DNA from: DAOOKJ01 sp035385585 | GTDB taxonomy: Bacteria > Patescibacteriota > Minisyncoccia > UBA6257 | Length of the DNA stretch: 22,691 nt | Reading direction: 5' to 3' | NCBI GenBank assembly: GCA_035385585.1 | Contig: DAOOKJ010000006.1 | Coordinates: 1 to 22,691 of the forward strand | In this document: positions 14,085-21,562 of the stretch, in pieces | How positions within the stretch are numbered: the stretch's first letter is position 1 | How the letters are laid out: each line of letters starts with the position of its first letter | Program-made: the position numbers and the translations under genes | Notes under the pieces: model-generated | Told to the model about the DNA's origin: nothing | The model's input: only the letters and a program-made list of their open reading frames with translations | Database searches by the model: none

Positions 14085-15926
14085 TTAATCTAACAACTCT
14101 TTAGAAAGATTTTTAAATTCCTTCATTAAGTCATTTAACTTTTCTTTATCTAAAGAATTTTCCGCTTCTAAAATTTCTTTTTCCAGTTGATTTAATTCTT
14201 CTTTTATTGTTTCCCTCTTTAATTCTCTTAATCCGTTTTCTATTTCTGTTTCTTTTAAAACTTTATATTGAGCCAGTAAATCTTCCTCATAATCCGCCCT
14301 TAAAGATAAAATCTTTATTAAATTTAAAACTTCTTCGCTTAATTCTTTCTGCTGCAATTCTTCAGCTTCTTTAACATTCTTCAACACTTTGATTAACTCT
14401 TGATATTGAGGAGGAAAAAATTCAATAAAATCAACGAACTTCTCTCCTAACTCGGGATATTTGACCCAGAAAGACAAAAGCCTTTCGGCAATAATTGTTT
14501 TTCTATCAACTGTTCCCACAGAGGACAAAGGACTGATGATTGTTTCATTTTCATCTACTGGTTGTCTTTTAAACTTATTTGAAGAAATCTTATTTAATTC
14601 ATCTTCCAGAATTTGCGAACTTAGATTTAAAACCTCAGCAGTTTTCTCCAGCCAATAAGCCCTGTCTAAAGCATTTTTAATTTTATTTAATTGAGGTAAA
14701 AAATAAGAAACAATGAGTTTTTTCCCCTCTAAATCGTTTTTATTCCCCAAACTTAGGGCTCTTTCAAAATAGAATTCCATTATTGGTTGGCTCTCTTGAA
14801 TCAACTTTTCTGCTTCTTTTGAATCTTTAATGTCTTTTAAATATTCAGCCAAATCTTTTCCCTGGGGCAATTTCAAAATTTTCACTTCAAACTCTCTTTC
14901 TAAACTTAAATCAATTGCCCTTTCGCTTGCTTTTCTCCCTGCTTCATCCATATCAAAAGATAAAATCAGGTTTTTATTATATTTTTTCAAGATATCCAAG
15001 TGAAACGGAGTTAAAGAAGTGCCGCAAGTGGCGACAATATTTTTAATTCCTTTTTGCCAACCGGCCAAAAAATCCATTGCCCCTTCTACTAAAACCGTTT
15101 TTCCTTCTAAAGATAAATACTTTTTGCTCCTTGCCAAACCAAAAAGGGTCCTGCTTTTATCATAAATTAATGTTTGAGGAGAATTTATATATTTTCCAAC
15201 TTCTTCAACATTTCTAATTGTTTTGAGCGGCCCCCCTTTGTCAAATATTCTCGCCGTATAGGCAATAACATTTCCAGATAAATCTTCAATTGGAAAAATA
15301 ATTCTAGAGCGAAAACGGTCATAAATATCTTCGGCCTGTATTTTTAACACTTCCTTGTTTGTTGTTTCTGATATATCTTTTATTTCTTTTTTTGAAATCG
15401 CTAATCCCGATTGAAGAATTTCATAACTTTTAAAACCGCTTTTAATTAAAAAATTTGTCAGATTTCGCCATTCATCAAAAGCAAAACCCAATTTAAACTC
15501 TTTAATCGTTTCCAAACTTAATCCTCTCTCAAACAGATAATCTAGAACTCTTTGATTCTTTAGTAAATTATTATGGAGGTAATCCGCCGCCTTTTCATAA
15601 ATTTCTTTTAGTCTTTGTTTTTTTGAAACGATTTCTGGATTTTCAAAAGTTATCTTTACTCCTGCTTTTTCAGCCAACAATTTTAAAGCATCTTTAAATT
15701 CCAAATTCTCTATTTTCATTACAAAACCAACTACGTCGCCCCCGCTTTGGCAGCCGAAACAATGCCAAATTTGCTTTGAAGGAGAAACATAAAAAGAAGG
15801 AGTTTTCTCTTTATGAAAAGGACAAAGCGCTTTATAATTAGCGCCAGACTTTTGAAGTTTTATATAATGGCCGATAACTTCAACAATATCTAATTTATTT
15901 TTAATTTCTTCCAAAGGAGATAACAT
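14085..15926 (-). CDS. dnaG: DNA primase DnaG
   Basis: 613 residues. The CHC2 zinc finger uses C35, H38, C56 and C59 (CPFHKEKTPSF ... HCFGCQSGGD). The RNA-polymerase/TOPRIM core has YDRFRSRIIFPIEDLSGNVI at about 202-221, TVLVEGAMDFLAGW with catalytic E281, and FDMDEAGRKA with D325 and D327. A longer helical C-terminus follows, presumably the helicase-binding region. It synthesises RNA primers for replication. It starts 13 bp after the GGDEF gene stop and leads directly into rpoD. Confidence 0.97.
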   Translation of the reverse strand: MLSPLEEIKNKLDIVEVIGHYIKLQKSGANYKALCPFHKEKTPSFYVSPSKQIWHCFGCQSGGDVVGFVMKIENLEFKDALKLLAEKAGVKITFENPEIVSKKQRLKEIYEKAADYLHNNLLKNQRVLDYLFERGLSLETIKEFKLGFAFDEWRNLTNFLIKSGFKSYEILQSGLAISKKEIKDISETTNKEVLKIQAEDIYDRFRSRIIFPIEDLSGNVIAYTARIFDKGGPLKTIRNVEEVGKYINSPQTLIYDKSRTLFGLARSKKYLSLEGKTVLVEGAMDFLAGWQKGIKNIVATCGTSLTPFHLDILKKYNKNLILSFDMDEAGRKASERAIDLSLEREFEVKILKLPQGKDLAEYLKDIKDSKEAEKLIQESQPIMEFYFERALSLGNKNDLEGKKLIVSYFLPQLNKIKNALDRAYWLEKTAEVLNLSSQILEDELNKISSNKFKRQPVDENETIISPLSSVGTVDRKTIIAERLLSFWVKYPELGEKFVDFIEFFPPQYQELIKVLKNVKEAEELQQKELSEEVLNLIKILSLRADYEEDLLAQYKVLKETEIENGLRELKRETIKEELNQLEKEILEAENSLDKEKLNDLMKEFKNLSKELLD

Positions 15927-15939
15927 ATTGATTTGTGTT

Positions 15940-16518
15940 TTACCCTACCACTACTTGATTTTTCCCTTTTCTCTTTGCTTGATACATCAATTTATCTGCT
16001 TTATCTACTAATTCCTCAAGACTTTTTTCTTTATGATAACTCAAAACTCCAAGACTAGAGGTCAATTTAAGACCGCTAAAAACAAAATTTTCTATCTTTT
16101 TTCTAGTGTTAATAGTTTTTTCTATTGCCAATTGATGAGGGGTGTTAAATAATAAAACTACAAATTCTTCCCCACCCCAGCGACTGATAACATCTGTCTC
16201 TCTAAAATTCTTCCTTAAAAAATTTGCGAAGCTTTTTAGGACTTTATCACCCCTGCTATGCCCATATTTGTCATTTATCTTTTTAAAATCATCTATATCT
16301 AAAAATATAATACTTAAAAATTTAATTTCATTTTTCCGTCGGTTTTTATCCTTATTTTTTACCGCTTTGAAATAGACTTTGCCCACCTCTATTAATCCTC
16401 GCCGATTATAGAGTTTTGTCAAATAATCCAAATAAACAAGTTTTTTCAATTTAACTTTTTCTTTCTTTAATTCTTTAATTTCTTCCTCTTGTTTTTTGAT
16501 TATTAAATTTTTCTCCAT
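15940..16518 (-). CDS. GGDEF diguanylate cyclase
   Basis: 192 residues from the ATG at 16518. An open frame extends upstream to 16725, but that part lies out of frame within dgkA and has no recognisable content, so I reject it; the chosen start overlaps dgkA by 16 bp. Residues 8-28 form a Lys/Glu coiled coil, followed by the GGDEF domain: DYLTKLYNRRG (31-41), FLDIDDFKKINDKYGHSRGD (metal-binding D74) and the active-site loop GGEEF (115-119). RETD at 106-109, five residues before the loop, fits the inhibitory I-site for c-di-GMP. It should make c-di-GMP from GTP. No sensor domain or transmembrane helix is attached, and no EAL or PilZ partner is in view. Confidence 0.9.
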   Translation of the reverse strand: MEKNLIIKKQEEEIKELKKEKVKLKKLVYLDYLTKLYNRRGLIEVGKVYFKAVKNKDKNRRKNEIKFLSIIFLDIDDFKKINDKYGHSRGDKVLKSFANFLRKNFRETDVISRWGGEEFVVLLFNTPHQLAIEKTINTRKKIENFVFSGLKLTSSLGVLSYHKEKSLEELVDKADKLMYQAKRKGKNQVVVG

Positions 16519-16877
16519 AAATCTACAATCTTCGGGAGAAAAATAATAAGACCAATAACTATAGATGTTAAACAGGCAATAACAACCGCTCCCGCCACCA
16601 AATTCTTGATATTTTTCACTTTTTCTGAAAAGTTCGGCTCTAAAATATCCAGAGTTTTTTCCCAAATAGTATTTAAAGCCTCGAGAGACAAAACTAACCC
16701 AATTGTCAAAACCACAATCAGCCACTCTATCCTATTAAGCCCAATCCAGATACTAAAAAGTATTACTATTATAGCAATAACAACAATTAGAAAAAAGTTC
16801 TGCTGGCTTAAAGCATACCTAATTCCTGCGAAAGCATAACCTAAACTCGCTATCCATTTTTTAAAAGAGAGTTTCAT
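16503..16877 (-). CDS. dgkA: diacylglycerol/undecaprenol kinase
   Basis: 124 residues, a small three-helix membrane kinase of the DgkA family. Hydrophobic helices lie at about 27-47, 51-68 and 95-115. The signature EALNTIWEKTLD (66-77) keeps E66, N69 and E73, which align with catalytic and metal-binding residues. The later KDxxAGAV motif reads KNLVAGAV, so a usually conserved Asp is Asn (N92). In bacteria with peptidoglycan, members often phosphorylate undecaprenol, which would fit the Mur/FtsW genes nearby, but the sequence does not settle the substrate. It follows the ATPase gene by 8 bp. Confidence 0.9.
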   Translation of the reverse strand: MKLSFKKWIASLGYAFAGIRYALSQQNFFLIVVIAIIVILFSIWIGLNRIEWLIVVLTIGLVLSLEALNTIWEKTLDILEPNFSEKVKNIKNLVAGAVVIACLTSIVIGLIIFLPKIVDLWRKI

Positions 16878-16885
16878 TTTTAAAA

Positions 16886-18481
16886 CTATTGACCAAAAAT
16901 ATTTTTCAAAATTTGGCTGATTTTATTCTTCTTTTCTTCCGGAATTTCCTTTCTCTTTTCTCCTTTTGCAGATATTGTTTTGGGCGGAACTTTGATTACT
17001 TCTGATTGGGATAAATTTTTTAAAGAAAGTTTATCACCAGAAGTTCGTCTTATTTCTTCTAAACAACTTTCGCAATAAACTGCTCTATTTGACGATGGTT
17101 TAAAAGGCACAATTATTCTTTTGCCACAACGGCTGCAAATAGCTTCCCACCCCTCGTATGGTTTTTTGGAATAGATGGGTTTTTTGAAAGAAACCTTCTC
17201 TGGCCCAAAATCCAATAATTCCCAATAAGAAATTTCTTTTTCCACTTCTTCAACTGGCCGACTATACATCTGGCGACAGTAGTCTATAATGTCCTGTATA
17301 TATGAGAGTGGTGGTAAATGCTGGGGAGGAATATTAATGGCGGAAAATGCCTTTGAGAGCGCGCCATCAATCATTAGTTTTATATAAAAATGATAATTGG
17401 GAAGATTAATTAAATCTTCTTTGCTGAATTCTGGCAAAAAATATTTTTCCAGAATTTCAGCATCCTCTGGTCCAATGCGGTAACAAACCAAAGTTCCAAT
17501 ATTGCCAAAAATAGCATCTTTTACCGTATCATTAAGTTGATTGATATATTGATGGGCTAAAATTAAATTGAGACGGTATTTTCTTGCTTCAGCAAAAATA
17601 TTGGCAAATGATTCAGTGGAAAAATTCTGAAACTCGTCAACATAAAGATAAAAATCTGGTCTTTCTTCTTCTTTTACCTCAACTCGCGACATTGCCGCCA
17701 GTTGAATTTTGGTAATAATCAAAGCGCCCAATAAATCAGAATTATCTTCGCCGATTAATCCTTTAGATAAATTTGCTAAAAAGATTTTTTTGTCATCCAT
17801 TATTTCCCGGAAGTCTAGTTTAGATTCTTTTTGGCCAATGATATTTCTGATTAAAGGATTTGAAATAAATTGGCCAATTTTATTTTGAATTGGGGCAACT
17901 GCTTCTGAAGCGTAACGCTGATTATAACTGGCGAATTCTTTTTCCCAAAAAGCCTTAATCACCGGGTCTGTTACTTTGTCTATCACCGCTTTGCGGTAAT
18001 CAGCATCAACTAACAATCGGTTAATGCCTAAAAGGGTTGAATTCGGATATTCAAGTAATGCCAATAAAGAATTATTCAAAATATATTCCATTCTGGCTGA
18101 CCAAACATCTGGCCAAATTTTTTTAAAGACTCCCATCAGCCCGGCGACTACTAAATGCCGCCATTCCTTTGGCACTTCTTCTATTACATTAAAAGCAATT
18201 GGCCAATTAATATCTGAAGGGTTAAAATAAAAAACATCTTTAACTCTCTCTTTCGGAATAAAATGAAGAATTCTATAAACTAATTCGCCATGGGGATCAA
18301 TCACTCCCACCCCTTTGCCATTTAAAATATCCTGAATAATCATATTTTCAAGCATTGTGGTTTTACCAACCCCGGTTTTTCCAATAAGATAAAAATGCCG
18401 TCGCCTATCATCAGTTTTGATTCCAAAATGTTCAAACTTATTCCTAAAATTTGTTATGCCAATGTAAGTAATGTCATTCAT
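16886..18481 (-). CDS. VirD4/HerA-like DNA-translocase ATPase with C-terminal zinc ribbon
   Basis: 531 residues of the FtsK/HerA/VirD4 ATPase group. Walker A is GKTGVGKTT (34-42) and Walker B is FYLYVDEF (277-284), followed by ARKYRLNLILAHQYINQL (299-316), typical of TraD/TraG-type coupling proteins. C449, C452, C470 and C473 form a zinc ribbon (CSRCG ... VYCESC), then a basic tail. No transmembrane helix is present; it is probably tethered by the membrane protein encoded just upstream, 2 bp away. Such ATPases pump DNA in conjugation or type IV systems, but no relaxase, VirB4 or pilin gene is here. A housekeeping or DNA-uptake role is equally possible. Substrate unknown. Confidence 0.85.
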   Translation of the reverse strand: MNDITYIGITNFRNKFEHFGIKTDDRRRHFYLIGKTGVGKTTMLENMIIQDILNGKGVGVIDPHGELVYRILHFIPKERVKDVFYFNPSDINWPIAFNVIEEVPKEWRHLVVAGLMGVFKKIWPDVWSARMEYILNNSLLALLEYPNSTLLGINRLLVDADYRKAVIDKVTDPVIKAFWEKEFASYNQRYASEAVAPIQNKIGQFISNPLIRNIIGQKESKLDFREIMDDKKIFLANLSKGLIGEDNSDLLGALIITKIQLAAMSRVEVKEEERPDFYLYVDEFQNFSTESFANIFAEARKYRLNLILAHQYINQLNDTVKDAIFGNIGTLVCYRIGPEDAEILEKYFLPEFSKEDLINLPNYHFYIKLMIDGALSKAFSAINIPPQHLPPLSYIQDIIDYCRQMYSRPVEEVEKEISYWELLDFGPEKVSFKKPIYSKKPYEGWEAICSRCGKRIIVPFKPSSNRAVYCESCLEEIRRTSGDKLSLKNLSQSEVIKVPPKTISAKGEKRKEIPEEKKNKISQILKNIFGQ

Positions 18482-18483
18482 AT

Positions 18484-19707
18484 TTACTTTGGAAGATTGA
18501 AGGGCGGTTCGCCTTTTCTGAAAACTCCCCGCACTAAAGCCGGTGATTTAACTTTTAAAAGCGGAAAGTGGTAGATAGTAGCTAATTCTTGAGAACTCAA
18601 AACCATTGCTTTTTGAGGAAGTTTCTTGTCTTTTAAAGCATTGAACAGTTGGTATTTTTTTAAGTATAATTTTTGATTTTTCAAAAACCAACCTTCCACT
18701 TTAGTAATCGTCTTGTTGTTTATGGCAAAACTATTTAAATTCTTGAGACTAAACTGCTTCAAATAAGCATAAAAAGAAGCAATGCTAATCTCGCTATAAA
18801 TATCGCGAGGGGCAATGTAGCATAACCTAATACCACTCTCAAAAGCAAGTTGGGAAATTTTACTGTTCACTGCTTCGATAATTTCTTTGTCAATTGAAGA
18901 AACTGAAATTGAAACAGAAGTTTCCGAAGTTGTTTCATCGCCCGGCCAAACAGGAGGAATTGCTATCGCCACTAATAAATTTTTAAAAAAAGAAAAAATC
19001 CAATCAACCCAATTGTAAACCTTTTTTTCTTTTCTTCCTAATTTAATATCAATTGCTTTTTGTCCTTCTTCGCGAAATTTCTTTTCTTTATCTTTTACTA
19101 AAGGCCTAATAATTAACTGGAAAATAAAATACTCTTTTTCCGAAGCGTTACTAATACTTTCTATTAAATTGGCAATAGGATCTATTCTTTTTTCTTCTTT
19201 TGCCTCTTCAAAGTACTCATAAGTGCGGATTGGGAATTGATTAGCTTTTTCTAAAACGATTTCTGTTCCCCAAGTGTCTAATTGTTTGCTCGGCAAAGTT
19301 GGCGGCAAAAACGATAGCCAATCCTTAATAGGAATAATTTCTAAATCAGGATATTGAGCGTAAAATTGCGACTCAACAAAATTTTTCAAACCTTTTGGCA
19401 AATGAATAAAAAAATGAACTTCCTGATTAAAGCCGACTATTTCCAAGACTAAATACCCTTTTTCTAAAGCATGAAGGCCGTTAAAAACTCCCTCCATTGC
19501 TTTTGGAGTCTGTAAAATTAAAGGATTAACAATAATTTCAAAACTTTCCCATTCTTTTATTTCTTCCTTTTCTTTTTCTCTTTTTATTTTAGATTTTTTC
19601 CTTAAATCTAAAACTACTTTTAAAAGGACAATAAAAAGAAAAAACCACCAAAACTCTCGGAATGCGGTTTTAATAAAACTCCAAATAATATAAATATCTG
19701 AAATCAT
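18484..19707 (-). CDS. membrane-anchored partner of the VirD4/HerA-like ATPase
   Basis: 407 residues with an N-terminal membrane helix (about 12-34, FREFWWFFLFIVLLKVVL) then a basic, charged stretch and a long soluble domain. A second hydrophobic patch near 240-260 (FFKNLLVAIAIPPVWPG) may touch the membrane. The C-terminus, LSSQELATIYHFP and then RKGEPPFNLP, resembles the segment that directly precedes the ATPase domain in larger single-chain VirD4/TraG-like proteins. I therefore infer that this gene and the next are two halves of one machine. Its ATG overlaps the stop of the upstream regulator (TAATG), indicating translational coupling. No catalytic motif was seen. Confidence 0.7.
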   Translation of the reverse strand: MISDIYIIWSFIKTAFREFWWFFLFIVLLKVVLDLRKKSKIKREKEKEEIKEWESFEIIVNPLILQTPKAMEGVFNGLHALEKGYLVLEIVGFNQEVHFFIHLPKGLKNFVESQFYAQYPDLEIIPIKDWLSFLPPTLPSKQLDTWGTEIVLEKANQFPIRTYEYFEEAKEEKRIDPIANLIESISNASEKEYFIFQLIIRPLVKDKEKKFREEGQKAIDIKLGRKEKKVYNWVDWIFSFFKNLLVAIAIPPVWPGDETTSETSVSISVSSIDKEIIEAVNSKISQLAFESGIRLCYIAPRDIYSEISIASFYAYLKQFSLKNLNSFAINNKTITKVEGWFLKNQKLYLKKYQLFNALKDKKLPQKAMVLSSQELATIYHFPLLKVKSPALVRGVFRKGEPPFNLPK

Positions 19708-20816
19708 TAAATCTCCAAAACCCCAGGCTGGGCGCTCTTCTTTCTGTTTAAGGTAAAACGTTTGTCAGGCAGTCTTTTAAAGTATTTTTTATTATGAAGA
19801 TTTAAAACAATGGTATTATCTTTTGCTAAGCGGTACTTCTTAACTTCATCTATTATTTCTTTTTGAGTTAAAGGCTTTCCTGCTTTAGCTAAAACTTCTT
19901 TAATAACATCATCTACTTTCCCCGGCTTGTATCCCCAATCTCTTAAAGCGTAAATTCCCCGGCCAATTAAAACAAAACGCGGGTCTCTTATTAATTCGTT
20001 ATGGACTGTCTGCACCTGAACTTTCTTAAACCACCTTGAAGAAGTATTGGCAAATTCTGCTTCTTTCGGTTTTTCTGAAAGTTCGTTTAATTTATTAGCG
20101 ATTTCAGTAAAATGCATTGATTTATTTATATGTTTTAACATCACATATGCTCTTTCGCCAACGCCGGGAGGTTGAATTTCATCTAAAGAGGATAATCCAT
20201 ATTCGCCGAAAATATTTCGCTCTATATTTTTTGAAATATTGAGATAAACCTTTAATAAATTCTCCGAAATATTTTTATCTATTTCTTTTCTGGCAAAATT
20301 CAAAATCTCCTCCGTGGTTAAAGGTCTTTTCTCTTTTTTAAGGTATTTTTCGATCGAATTCAAATCCTTCTTAATCTTTTCTAATTTTATTGTTTTTAAA
20401 TGCCAAAAAGACCGATATAGTTTGTCTTCTTTGACAAACTCCAATTCGGGATTTAAAATTAAAAGAAAATAAATCGCCGCCTGCTGGTTCCCCTTCAATA
20501 AAGATTCGTTAATTTTTTTCACAAATTTTTCCCCTTCTTCAATTCCTCCGCTTTCCTCAAAAAGTTTTAAACAAAATTTATAAAATGGAGCCAAAACGCT
20601 AAAGGTTTGAGAAGTTTTTAGATTCTTTAAGGCAGAATCAACGATTTGTCTTACCCTCTCTCGGGTAATACCGTACTCTTTGCCAATCGCCTCCAGAGTT
20701 TTTGGCTTATTGTCTAAAATTCCATATCTTTTTTTAATAATATCCTGGGATCGAGGGGGTAAATCTTTAATAATTTCCAATCCCAGTTTTTGGGCATTAA
20801 AAGATTCTTTTGTCAT
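19707..20816 (-). CDS. sigma-70 region 4 / HARE-HTH transcription regulator
   Basis: 369 residues. Residues about 15-68 match sigma region 4 (LPPRSQDIIKKRYGI, TLEAIGKEYGITRERVRQI), the -35-binding helix-turn-helix, but no region 2 or 3 is present, so it is not a complete sigma factor. A helical middle follows. A HARE-HTH domain at about 218-296 (GERAYVMLKHINKSMHFTEI, VQTVHNELIRDPRFVLIGRG, IYALRDWGY) resembles the RNA polymerase delta subunit. A further winged-helix-like segment spans 300-358. It probably binds DNA and/or RNA polymerase, but its targets are unknown. It heads the long minus-strand run and is coupled to the membrane protein/ATPase pair. Confidence 0.85.
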   Translation of the reverse strand: MTKESFNAQKLGLEIIKDLPPRSQDIIKKRYGILDNKPKTLEAIGKEYGITRERVRQIVDSALKNLKTSQTFSVLAPFYKFCLKLFEESGGIEEGEKFVKKINESLLKGNQQAAIYFLLILNPELEFVKEDKLYRSFWHLKTIKLEKIKKDLNSIEKYLKKEKRPLTTEEILNFARKEIDKNISENLLKVYLNISKNIERNIFGEYGLSSLDEIQPPGVGERAYVMLKHINKSMHFTEIANKLNELSEKPKEAEFANTSSRWFKKVQVQTVHNELIRDPRFVLIGRGIYALRDWGYKPGKVDDVIKEVLAKAGKPLTQKEIIDEVKKYRLAKDNTIVLNLHNKKYFKRLPDKRFTLNRKKSAQPGVLEI

Positions 20817-20843
20817 TAAAGCTAAAAGTTAGTTTTTCTCTTT

Positions 20844-20872
20844 ATTAAAGCAAAAAAAATAAGTCAAGTCAA
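20844..20872 (-). promoter_or_regulatory. promoter at the head of the long minus-strand gene run
   Basis: On the minus strand TTGACT (20872-20867) and TTTAAT (20849-20844) are 17 bp apart. A second TTGACT overlaps the first by one base (20867-20862), giving tandem -35-like boxes. The predicted start is near 20837, about 21 nt before the ATG of the sigma-region-4/HARE-HTH gene. Confidence 0.55.
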
Positions 20873-20917
20873 GCATTTTTGACAGAAAGTAAAGGGGAAC
20901 TGTTCTCCGTTAATTTG

Positions 20918-20991
20918 TGCCCCCGGCGCGACTCGAACGCGCAACCGCCAGCTTAAAAGGCTGTTGCTCTACCAAATTGAGCTACGGGGGC
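20918..20991 (-). tRNA. tRNA-Lys (anticodon TTT)
   Basis: A full cloverleaf folds on the minus strand: 7-bp acceptor stem GCCCCCG/CGGGGGC, D arm GCTC/GAGC with the GG pair in its loop, anticodon loop CTTTTAA (anticodon TTT), 5-nt variable loop, and T arm GCGCG/CGCGC with loop TTCGAGT. The 27:43 pair is A-G, a mismatch. The discriminator is A and CCA is not encoded, so it must be added after transcription. It begins 4 nt after the mgtC-family stop codon. Confidence 0.95.
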
Positions 20992-20995
20992 AAAA

Positions 20996-21469
20996 TCAGT
21001 CTATCTTCTTTTTTTCTTTGATTTCGTCAATTTTCTTGTCTAATTTTATTTCTATCGGTCTAATGAAGGCATTCATAATTATCATAATCAAAGCAGTCAC
21101 CAAAGCGATCTCATAACAGCCTAAGCCCACGGCTGAACCAATAGCGGCTGTCACCCAAAGCATTGAAGCAGTAGTAAGTCCTTGAAATCTTTGCTCTTCG
21201 CGATTAAAAATTATTATTCCTGCCCCCAAAAATCCTATACCGACAATAATCTGACCCAAAGTTCTTGAAGGGTCGTAAGCGCCTAATCCTATCTTTAAAA
21301 TCACCAGCCTTCCTAAAATCATAAAAAGAGCCGAGCCCAAACTGACAAAAGAAAAAGTTCTAATGCCAGGATCTTTTTTCGCCCATTCTCTTTCTATTCC
21401 TATTAATGCTCCTAAACTTGTTGCCAGAAGTAAATCAAAAATAATTTTAAGATTTGAAATCTCTGCCAT
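20996..21469 (-). CDS. MgtC/SapB-family membrane protein
   Basis: 157 residues with the MgtC family N-terminal domain: LLATSLGALIGIEREWAKKD, GIRTFSFVSLGSALF, GQIIVGIGFLGAGIIIF and GLTTASMLWVTAAIGSAVGL. Four to five hydrophobic segments are visible. The soluble C-terminal domain of Salmonella MgtC is absent, leaving only a short Lys-rich tail. The family has been linked to magnesium limitation and ATP synthase control, but for short forms the function is not established. The stop is TGA. Its promoter lies so close that the transcript would be nearly leaderless. Confidence 0.9.
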   Translation of the reverse strand: MAEISNLKIIFDLLLATSLGALIGIEREWAKKDPGIRTFSFVSLGSALFMILGRLVILKIGLGAYDPSRTLGQIIVGIGFLGAGIIIFNREEQRFQGLTTASMLWVTAAIGSAVGLGCYEIALVTALIMIIMNAFIRPIEIKLDKKIDEIKEKKKID

Positions 21470-21477
21470 TAAATGGT

Positions 21478-21507
21478 ATTATATCAAATTATTTCTCATA
21501 AAGTCAA
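21478..21507 (-). promoter_or_regulatory. promoter for the mgtC-family gene and tRNA-Lys
   Basis: On the minus strand TTGACT (21507-21502) is followed after 18 bp by a perfect TATAAT (21483-21478). The predicted start is near 21471 and the ATG begins at 21469, so the leader would be about 2 nt. Confidence 0.65.
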
Positions 21508-21513
21508 TTAAAA

Positions 21514-21548
21514 AATAAGAACTTATTAGCACGGGTCGGACACTTATT
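21514..21548. promoter_or_regulatory. possible operator between mgtC-family gene and epmA
   Basis: AATAAG-AA-CTTATT (21514-21527) is a perfect 6-bp inverted repeat with a 2-bp centre. A second CTTATT occurs at 21543-21548, exactly 21 bp after the first, about two helical turns. Symmetry plus phasing suggests a protein-binding site in this divergent spacer, but short AT-rich palindromes also arise by chance. Confidence 0.3.
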
Positions 21549-21562
21549 CTTTGTCAAAACCT

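Noticed and set aside
16519..16725. N-terminal 69-residue extension of the GGDEF gene
   Set aside because: It lies inside dgkA in another frame and reads as an unstructured shadow; the ATG at 16518 begins the coiled-coil/GGDEF protein cleanly.
20893..20908. Small hairpin GGGGAA/TTCTCC between tRNA-Lys and the regulator gene
   Set aside because: The stem is only about 6 bp with a mismatch on the minus strand and has no clear T run; too weak to call a terminator.
21551..21562. TTG start four codons upstream for epmA
   Set aside because: An ATG in frame at 21563 is preferable and the extra residues show no family similarity.
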